Origin: Deltaproteobacteria bacterium
GTDB lineage: Bacteria; Myxococcota_A; UBA9042
Direction of reading: 5' to 3'
DNA length: 64,000 bases
NCBI GenBank assembly: GCA_020632665.1
Contig: JACKFC010000015.1
Span: 53,999 to 117,998, forward strand
Under the pieces are notes generated by a model. That model worked only from the letters and a program-made list of their open reading frames with translations, had not been told where the DNA came from and did not search any database. Shown here piece by piece: positions 32,168-38,869 of the stretch (the stretch's first letter is position 1; the number at the start of each line of letters is the position of its first letter). Position numbers and translations under genes: made by a program.

Positions 32168-33847
32168 ATGACCCCACCGAATCGTGGCGCCGACGCGCCG
32201 CAACAAGGCTCCCGAATCCCCGCCTTTGGCGCCATCATCGATCTGACGGCAGCCCTGCCGCCGCCGCCCGATCACGTCGAGCGGCTGGCGTTGGCCGAGG
32301 CGGAGATGAAGGAGATGCTCCCCTTCTCCGAGCTCCCGCTACCCGACGAGCTCCGCCGCGCGATCGACGACCTCGGCTTCGAGCGCACCACGCCGATCCA
32401 GTCGGTGGCGCTGCCCGAGGCGCTGCGTGGGCGTGACGTCCTCGGCCAGGCGCAGACCGGCACCGGCAAGACGGCGACCTTCCTGCTCGCCGTCTTCAAG
32501 GAGCTGCTCGAGACCGATCGCACCCACGCGACCGCTCCGCGCGCGATCGTGTTGGCGCCGACCCGCGAGCTCGCCTTCCAGATCACCGAGGACGCCGAGT
32601 CGCTCAGCCGCTACACCGATCTGACGACGGTCGCGGTCTTCGGTGGCATGGATTGGGAGAAGCAGGCCCGCAAGCTGGAAGATCCGATCGATCTGCTGGT
32701 GGCGACGCCCGGCCGCCTGATGGACTACATGAAGCGTGGGCTGGTGGATCTGCGCCACGTGCAGGTCGTCGTCATCGACGAGGCCGACCGCATGTTCGAC
32801 ATGGGCTTCATCAACGATATCAAGTGGCTGATGAGCCGCTGCGCCGAGGACCGGCAGACGCTGCTCTTCTCTGCGACCTTCCCCTTCGAGGTGACGCGCT
32901 TGGCGCAGCGCTTCCAGCGCAGGCCCTTCGAGGTGCGGATCCAGCCCGAGCAGGTCGCGGCGACGACGATCGAGCAGATCCTCTACCACGTCCCGGAGTT
33001 CGAGAAGCTGCAGTTCACCCTGTGGCTGCTCGAGGAGTACCGGCCCAAGCGCTGCCTGATCTTCGTGAACACCAAGCGAACCGGCGATTGGCTCAACTTC
33101 AAGCTGTGGAACAACGGCTGGGAGTCCGGCTACATGTCCGGCGATCTGCCGCAGCGCAAGCGCATGCAGCTGGTCGACCAGTTCCGCGAGGGCAAGAAGG
33201 AGATCGTGGTCGCGACCGACGTCGCGGCACGCGGCCTGCATATCGACGACGTCGACTTGGTGATCAACTTCGAGATCCCGACCGACGCCAACGATTACGT
33301 CCACCGCATCGGTCGTACCGGCCGCGCCGGCGCCGAGGGCCGCGCGATCACGCTGGCCGACGAGCGCCTGGTCCTGCACCTGCCCGAGATCGAGCGGCTG
33401 CTGGGCCACCAACTCGACGCGCGCGTGCCGGAGGACTCGATGTTCCTCTCGGACCACGCCCCCTCTTACCGCGCCACCGTGCTCTCCAAGCGGGACAAGG
33501 GTGGTGGTGGCCGCGGCAAGACGCGCAAGGTCGAGGTGTGGCAGCCGGAGAAGGAGCGCGGTGGTGCGTCCGCCGAGGCGAGCTCCGACGGCGGCGACGC
33601 TGCCGACGGTGGCGGCAAGCGCAAGCGCTCGCGGCGACGCAACGGCGACGAACCCGTTTCCGCCGAGGCTGGACAACCGGGCGACGAGGCACGAGCGGCG
33701 GGCGGCGACGACGCCGGCAAGCCCAAGCGCAAGCGACGGCGCGGCGGCCGCGGCCGTCGGCGCGGCGGTGAGCAGGGCGGCGGAGAGCAAAACGCCGACG
33801 CCGCGGGCGGTGACGCCTCGGGCGATTCGACGGCGGAAGGGGCTTGA
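32168..33847 (+). CDS. DEAD-box RNA helicase (RhlB/RhlE-like)
   Basis: 559-residue ATP-dependent RNA helicase. Q motif FERTTPIQSVALPEAL; motif I AQTGTGKT; Ia PTRELAFQ; II DEAD in VVIDEADRMFDMGF; III SATF; IV IFVNTK; V ATDVAARGLHID; VI HRIGRTGRAG. Helicase lobes occupy about residues 45-415. The C-terminal tail (about 440-559) is low-complexity with Gly, Arg/Lys and Asp/Glu blocks including RRRGGRGRRRGG, probably an RNA-binding or unstructured tail. It lies 64 bp downstream of tRNA-Arg and could be read through from it. The likely role is in RNA turnover or ribosome assembly. Confidence 0.94.
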   Translation: MTPPNRGADAPQQGSRIPAFGAIIDLTAALPPPPDHVERLALAEAEMKEMLPFSELPLPDELRRAIDDLGFERTTPIQSVALPEALRGRDVLGQAQTGTGKTATFLLAVFKELLETDRTHATAPRAIVLAPTRELAFQITEDAESLSRYTDLTTVAVFGGMDWEKQARKLEDPIDLLVATPGRLMDYMKRGLVDLRHVQVVVIDEADRMFDMGFINDIKWLMSRCAEDRQTLLFSATFPFEVTRLAQRFQRRPFEVRIQPEQVAATTIEQILYHVPEFEKLQFTLWLLEEYRPKRCLIFVNTKRTGDWLNFKLWNNGWESGYMSGDLPQRKRMQLVDQFREGKKEIVVATDVAARGLHIDDVDLVINFEIPTDANDYVHRIGRTGRAGAEGRAITLADERLVLHLPEIERLLGHQLDARVPEDSMFLSDHAPSYRATVLSKRDKGGGGRGKTRKVEVWQPEKERGGASAEASSDGGDAADGGGKRKRSRRRNGDEPVSAEAGQPGDEARAAGGDDAGKPKRKRRRGGRGRRRGGEQGGGEQNADAAGGDASGDSTAEGA

Positions 33848-33872
33848 CAGCTTGGGCGTGCAGCAACAGACT
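33844..33872 (+). promoter_or_regulatory. Candidate promoter of tRNA-Leu
   Basis: A perfect TTGACA (33844-33849) contains the TGA stop of the helicase gene; after a 17-bp spacer the -10 is CAGACT (33867-33872), which is weak. The tRNA starts about 75 bp downstream of the -10. Confidence 0.35.
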
Positions 33873-33947
33873 GCGCGCCGCTTCGAAGGCCCCCGAGGAG
33901 CCGACGAGCCGACCCCCGCCGCGCGCGGATCAGGTCGAAAGCGAAAC

Positions 33948-34039
<92 letters not shown>

Positions 34040-34058
34040 CAAACCCTCGATTTGCTTC

Positions 34059-34586
34059 GTGACAACATCGCCCGCGAGCTCCGTCGGTCCCTTTGTACGA
34101 CGTTTGCTCGCGGGCGCCGTCGTTTTTGTCGCGCTCGCCGCATTCGCGGGCTGCAGCAAATCGCCAGCCGACCGTTTGGTCGACGAGAGCCTCTCGCACC
34201 TCGAGGCTGCAGCGACCATGCTCGAAGAGCACGCCGGCAAGACCCAGGAATTGGTCGTCGCGGTGATGCATTACCGCGTCGCGCACCACGAAGACTTCAA
34301 GCGCCTGCGCAGCGAAGGCGAGCGCCTGCTCGGTGAGATGGGCGACGTCGAGCGCCGCGACTTCTACGGACGGCATCGGCAGCGCGCCGCGGCCCTCTCG
34401 GGTCGGCTCGAGGCGCTTGCCAAGCGCTACGACGACCAGCGCCTGGTGATGCGGACGATCCGGCCCTTGATGATCGTGGCCTCACCGCGAGCGGCCAAGT
34501 CGGCAGGTGGCGACCCGCCTTGGTTGCCGCCGGTGCCGCCACCGCCGACGCCACCGGCTGACGGCGCGACGGCGACGGCCCCATGA
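34059..34586 (+). CDS. Small helical lipoprotein upstream of lnt
   Basis: 175-residue predicted lipoprotein. Signal peptide with VFVALAAFAGC (lipidated Cys near residue 32). The mature part is mostly helical and charged (DRLVDESLSHLEAAATMLEEHAGKTQ.., RRDFYGRHRQRAAALSGRLEALAKRYDDQ) and ends in a Pro-rich tail PPVPPPPTPPAD. A GTG at 34059 is used because it gives a full signal peptide; no ribosome site is seen, so the start is uncertain. Its TGA overlaps the ATG of lnt (ATGA), so synthesis is coupled to the enzyme that would acylate it. Function unknown. Confidence 0.75.
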   Translation: MTTSPASSVGPFVRRLLAGAVVFVALAAFAGCSKSPADRLVDESLSHLEAAATMLEEHAGKTQELVVAVMHYRVAHHEDFKRLRSEGERLLGEMGDVERRDFYGRHRQRAAALSGRLEALAKRYDDQRLVMRTIRPLMIVASPRAAKSAGGDPPWLPPVPPPPTPPADGATATAP

Positions 34587-37306
34587 GCGGTGGCCGGGCA
34601 GCCGGCGCCCTGCCCCCCGCGGCGCAGCTCGCGCTCGCGACGCTCTCGGGCACGCTGGTCTTTCTCGCCTATCCGGATTGGGATCAGCATGGGCTGGTCT
34701 GGTTCGCCTACGCCCCGTTGCTGCTGGCAGCCGAGGGCGTCGGCGTTCGCCGTGGCTTCGTCCTCGGCCTGCTCTGCGGCACCGTCACCAATGCCGGCGG
34801 CTTCCACTGGATGACGCAGATGCTGCAGGACTTCGGCCATCTGCCGGCGCCGGTGACCTGGGCGATCCTCGCCTTGCAGGCGGTGACGCAGGGCCTCGCC
34901 ACCGCGATCGGCATCGGCCTGTGGCGCTGGTTGGTCCGCCTCGGCGCGCCGGCGGCGAGCACCGCGTGGCTCGCCCTGTGGGCTGGTGAAGCGCTCGTCC
35001 CGATGATCTTCCCCTGGTTTCTCGGCAATGGCATCGCCCACGAGACGCGGATGGTGCAGATCGCCGACCTGGGCGGGGTGACGCTGGTCTCGGCGATGCT
35101 CTTCGCCAGCAACGCCGCGATCGGCGAGCTGTTGCGCGCCGCCTGGGGTCGACGGCGCCCAGCGCTGCGCTTTCTCGCTGGGGTGGCGATCGCCGTCGTC
35201 GCCGCAGCCGGCTACGGCACGCTGCGGATGGATCAGGTCCGCGCCGACGAGGCGGCGGCGCGCAAGCTGAAGATCGGCTTGGTCGAGGGCGACGTCGGGA
35301 TCTGGGAAAAAGAGGCCCGCCACCTCGAACCGGGCGAGCGCATCCGCACCTTGCGCAAGACCTTGCTGAAGCACCAGCGGATGACGGCCGACCTCCAAGC
35401 GCAGGGCGCCGAGCTCGTGCTCTGGCCGGAGAGCGCCTACCAACCCTACGGCGCGGTGCCGGTGGTCTTCTCCGAAGATCGCTTCGTCGTCTTCGGCGCG
35501 GCCGGAACGGCGCTCCGCCACGACGGCAACGGCCTGGCAGCGCAGCCCCGCGCCGCGGGCTTCGAAGGCATGGGCCTGCTCACCGGCGCGAGCGCGCCAC
35601 GCGCCGATATCTGGCGGCTGCTCGAAGACGGCCGCCGCGTCTGGACGCTGACGCCGTGGGGTCGCTTCTCCACCGAGCTGCCGGAAGACGCGGTCGGCGT
35701 CGACACCACCTCGCCCGAGATCGACCTGATGGGCCGGCTGAAGCCGGGCTACGTACTCGGCAATCGGGGTCGGATCTGGGTCCTCGCCCTACCGCCGGAG
35801 CCGGTGCGCCGGCAGCAGGGCGCGACGCGGTGGTCGGGCACCCTGCTCGAGCTGGAACAAGACGATCCGAACGCCTTCGCCGCGACCGCCATCGCGCATA
35901 CCGGCACTGGCCAGGTGGTCGCGGTCGGCCGCGGCGGCGAGATCCGGGCCGAGCGCAACCGCCGCGTGACCAAGGTGAAGTCGCCGACCGACGCCGACCT
36001 CTGGGACGTCTGCGGCGATCCGGGCGGCTCGACCTTCGTCGCGGTCGGCGCGGGCGGCACGATCCTCCGCGGCCGTGGCAGCGGCTTCCAACGCGACCAG
36101 GTCGGCGGCGGCGACCTCTACGCCTGCTTCTTCGACGCCGACGGCACGGCGTGGGTGGTCGGCGCTGGCGGACGATTGCTGCGCCGGCGCGCCACGTCGA
36201 AGCTCGGGCCGAAATGGGAGCCGGTGCGCACCGGCCTCTCTGCCGATCTGGTCGGGGGCGCCGCGGACGCGCGCGGCCACCTGCTGCTGCTCGGGCGCGG
36301 CGGCAAGGCCTGGGAACGCGACGCGAAGGGGCGCATCCAGCCCGTGGCGACGGGCACCGAGCGCGAGCTGACCGCCGCGTTGGGCTTCCTGCCGCAGGCC
36401 TCGTGGATGATCCCGCGACGCGCCTCGCGCGTGCTGCCGAGCCGCGCCCCGCTGCCGGACCCGAAGCTGCGGTACCCCGCAGACGTGCTGGCCGACGAGG
36501 GCACCGGCGAGCTGGATCGCAGCACCCCGCTGCGCGGCTTCTCGGTCCCGCTCTTGATGGGCGCGATGACCTTCGGCGGCGAGCTGCCGATGCGCAACGC
36601 CGACTGCGAAGCCTGCTTCAACAGCGCGCTGCTGGTGCAGCCGGACGGACGGGTCAGCGGCCTCTACGACAAGGCCTTCCTGCTCGTCTTCGGCGAGTAT
36701 ATCCCCTTCGGCGAGCGCTTCCCCGAGCTCTACGACCTGCTGCCGGAGTCGTCGCGCTTTCAGCCCGGTACCCGCACCGAACCGCTGGCATTCGGCGACT
36801 TCCAGCTCGGCGTGCTCATCTGCTACGAGGACCTGCTGCCGAGCTTCGCCCGCCGCGTCGCCATCCACGATCCGCACGTCTTGCTGAACCTGACCAACGA
36901 CGCCTGGTTCGGCCAGACCGCCGAGCCCTACCACCACTTGCAGCTGGCGCAGATGCGGGCGGTCGAGTACCGCCGCTGGCTGGTCCGCTCGACCAATACC
37001 GGCGTCTCGGTCTTCATCGACGCGCTGGGTGAGCGGCGCGTCGAGACCGTCCTCACCGGCGCCGAGACGCTGTTGCAGGACGTGCCGATGCTCGAGGGAC
37101 GCACGGTCTACGCGCGCCTCGGCGATTGGCCGCTGTGGCTGCTCTGGATCGCGCTGCTGCTGACCTGGGCCCGCGCCGTTCGCGGTGCAGGCGACGCCGG
37201 CGGCGGCCGAAAGCGGACCAAGCCGAGCAGGCGCGCGCCGACGCGGAAGCCGAAGAAGGCGAGCCCGCCGAAGGTCGAGACGCTGGAACCTACGCGACTC
37301 GGCTGA
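34583..37306 (+). CDS. lnt: Apolipoprotein N-acyltransferase Lnt with large insertion of beta-propeller-like repeats
   Basis: Adds the third acyl chain to lipoproteins in the inner membrane. It is 907 residues against about 510 in typical Lnt. Transmembrane helices fill residues about 15-215. The nitrilase-type domain has catalytic Glu283 (LVLWPESAYQP), Lys697 (LYDKAFLLVFGEYIPFGERFP) and Cys747 (GVLICYEDLLPSFAR), with NLTNDAWFG after it; a last helix (about 847-865) and a basic tail end the protein. Glu and Lys are 414 residues apart, against about 68 in E. coli. The extra segment contains at least four repeats of the type VVAVGRGGEI/FVAVGAGGTIL/WVVGAGGRLL/LLLGRGGKAW, resembling Ycf48-like propeller blades. 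The ATG overlaps the upstream TGA. Confidence 0.93.
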   Translation: MSGGRAAGALPPAAQLALATLSGTLVFLAYPDWDQHGLVWFAYAPLLLAAEGVGVRRGFVLGLLCGTVTNAGGFHWMTQMLQDFGHLPAPVTWAILALQAVTQGLATAIGIGLWRWLVRLGAPAASTAWLALWAGEALVPMIFPWFLGNGIAHETRMVQIADLGGVTLVSAMLFASNAAIGELLRAAWGRRRPALRFLAGVAIAVVAAAGYGTLRMDQVRADEAAARKLKIGLVEGDVGIWEKEARHLEPGERIRTLRKTLLKHQRMTADLQAQGAELVLWPESAYQPYGAVPVVFSEDRFVVFGAAGTALRHDGNGLAAQPRAAGFEGMGLLTGASAPRADIWRLLEDGRRVWTLTPWGRFSTELPEDAVGVDTTSPEIDLMGRLKPGYVLGNRGRIWVLALPPEPVRRQQGATRWSGTLLELEQDDPNAFAATAIAHTGTGQVVAVGRGGEIRAERNRRVTKVKSPTDADLWDVCGDPGGSTFVAVGAGGTILRGRGSGFQRDQVGGGDLYACFFDADGTAWVVGAGGRLLRRRATSKLGPKWEPVRTGLSADLVGGAADARGHLLLLGRGGKAWERDAKGRIQPVATGTERELTAALGFLPQASWMIPRRASRVLPSRAPLPDPKLRYPADVLADEGTGELDRSTPLRGFSVPLLMGAMTFGGELPMRNADCEACFNSALLVQPDGRVSGLYDKAFLLVFGEYIPFGERFPELYDLLPESSRFQPGTRTEPLAFGDFQLGVLICYEDLLPSFARRVAIHDPHVLLNLTNDAWFGQTAEPYHHLQLAQMRAVEYRRWLVRSTNTGVSVFIDALGERRVETVLTGAETLLQDVPMLEGRTVYARLGDWPLWLLWIALLLTWARAVRGAGDAGGGRKRTKPSRRAPTRKPKKASPPKVETLEPTRLG

Positions 37307-38855
37307 GCCGGCGCCAGACCAGCAACAGCCCGGCGACCAGCAGGCCGAGCAAGGCGAAGGCGCGATCGGAGCCCTGCGCGGGCGCGGACACGGCGCTGCA
37401 GCCACCGCTGTCGCCACCGATCGGAGTGAGGGTCAGCGGCCCGCTGGAGCCGCCGGCGTCGCCCGCCTGCACGCCGTCCGCGCCGCCGTTGCCGGCGTCG
37501 ACCGAACCGCCGCCGTCCGCGCCACCGCCGCCGCCGCCACCTCCGCAGGGCAACGTATCGGCGGTATTGGGATCGGACTCGCAGGTGTCGACCCGGCCGT
37601 TGCGGTTGTCGTCTTCCACACCGTCGAGCAGGCCGTCGCCGTCGGTATCGGCGAGCAACGGGTTGGTCGTGGTCGCAGGATCGGCGTCGGGGGTAAACCA
37701 GCCCTTGCTGACGTCGGTATCCGGTCCCGCGCTGGTGACGCCGGCCTCGAGCCCGTCGGGGAGGCCATCGCCGTCGCTATCGGGATCGCGGACGCCGGGC
37801 AGGCTGTCCTTGTCGAAATCGTCGCCCGGCTGCGGCTCGAGGCCGTCGGTCAAGCCGTCGTCGTCGGTGTCGGCGTCGAGCGGATTCGAGCCGAGCTTGG
37901 CCTCTTCGGTATTGCTGAGGCCGTCGTTGTCGGCGTCGGGATCGCAGGCGTCGCCCAGGCCGTCGCCGTCTTTGTCGGCCAGCTGTGGGTTGGCGATCGT
38001 CGGACAATTGTCCTTGTCGTCGGGCACGCCGTCGCCATCCTGATCCTTGCCGGTCCCGCCGCCGCCGCCGCCGCCGGTCGTGACGGTCTGCACGACGACG
38101 TCGTCGAACCAGCAGCCGCCCTGGTTGCACGGTGAGGTGGAGGTGCCGTTCTGGTAGGCGTAGAGCCCGATCGCGCCGGCGGCGTGGCTCGCATCCTGGG
38201 CGTTGAAGATGCGCTCCTCCGGGTCACTGATGGTCCCGTCGGCGTTGGCGTCGAAGAAGACCTGGATGCTGCTTCCGACCACGCGCACGCGGATCGCATG
38301 CTCTTTGCCCGGCGCGTAGGTCACCTTGCTATTGGCCAGCACGGTCGCCAGCGAGCCCTGCCCGTTGCTGCTGACGCGGACCAAGCGCGCGCCCTCGAAG
38401 CTGCTGTCGCAGACGCCGTCGGGCGAGGGCGCCGTATCGCGGGAGAACCAGACGGCGTAGTAGTTGGCCGTGTTCTTGTAGCGGAAGACCACGCCCATGG
38501 TGTCGTCGTCGAGGTTGCGCATCCGCGTCTCGAAGACGTAGTCGGTCCACGTGTCGCTGCCGTTGACGATGATATTGTCGACCGGCTCACTCTTGACGCA
38601 GGTATTGCTGCCTTGGTTGTAGACCGCGAAATCGCAGTTCTGGCCGCAAGCGCAGCCATCGTCGGTCTTCGCCATCGCCCGGCCGCTCTGCAGCACGCGC
38701 CAATTGTCGTTGCAGTATTTGCGGGCCCAGCCGTTCTTGCCGGAGAGGTTGTTGGTCGGATTGTCGAAATGATCTTCGAACAAGATCTCGGCCGAGGCGG
38801 GCGACGCGGTGAGGCCGAGGGCCACGACCAAGCCGAGTGCGACGTTGCGAACCAT
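37290..38855 (-). CDS. Surface protein with thrombospondin-3-type repeats and MYXO-CTERM-like tail
   Basis: 521-residue exported protein. Signal peptide residues 1-22. Residues about 25-255 resemble a concanavalin-like/3-keto-disaccharide-hydrolase-type beta sandwich (WTDYVFETRMRNLDDDTMGVVFRYKN). Residues about 270-420 hold calcium-binding Asp-rich thrombospondin-3 units (DQDGDGVPDDKDNCP, DKDGDGLGDACD, DADNDGLSN). After a Gly-rich linker the C-terminus has GGCSAV, a hydrophobic helix and RRLSR, like the MYXO-CTERM sorting tail. It is the last gene of a three-gene minus-strand unit and overlaps lnt tail-to-tail by 17 bp. It is probably anchored and exposed at the surface. Confidence 0.85.
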   Translation of the reverse strand: MVRNVALGLVVALGLTASPASAEILFEDHFDNPTNNLSGKNGWARKYCNDNWRVLQSGRAMAKTDDGCACGQNCDFAVYNQGSNTCVKSEPVDNIIVNGSDTWTDYVFETRMRNLDDDTMGVVFRYKNTANYYAVWFSRDTAPSPDGVCDSSFEGARLVRVSSNGQGSLATVLANSKVTYAPGKEHAIRVRVVGSSIQVFFDANADGTISDPEERIFNAQDASHAAGAIGLYAYQNGTSTSPCNQGGCWFDDVVVQTVTTGGGGGGGTGKDQDGDGVPDDKDNCPTIANPQLADKDGDGLGDACDPDADNDGLSNTEEAKLGSNPLDADTDDDGLTDGLEPQPGDDFDKDSLPGVRDPDSDGDGLPDGLEAGVTSAGPDTDVSKGWFTPDADPATTTNPLLADTDGDGLLDGVEDDNRNGRVDTCESDPNTADTLPCGGGGGGGGADGGGSVDAGNGGADGVQAGDAGGSSGPLTLTPIGGDSGGCSAVSAPAQGSDRAFALLGLLVAGLLLVWRRLSRVA

Positions 38856-38869
38856 GTGCGGACTCCGAG

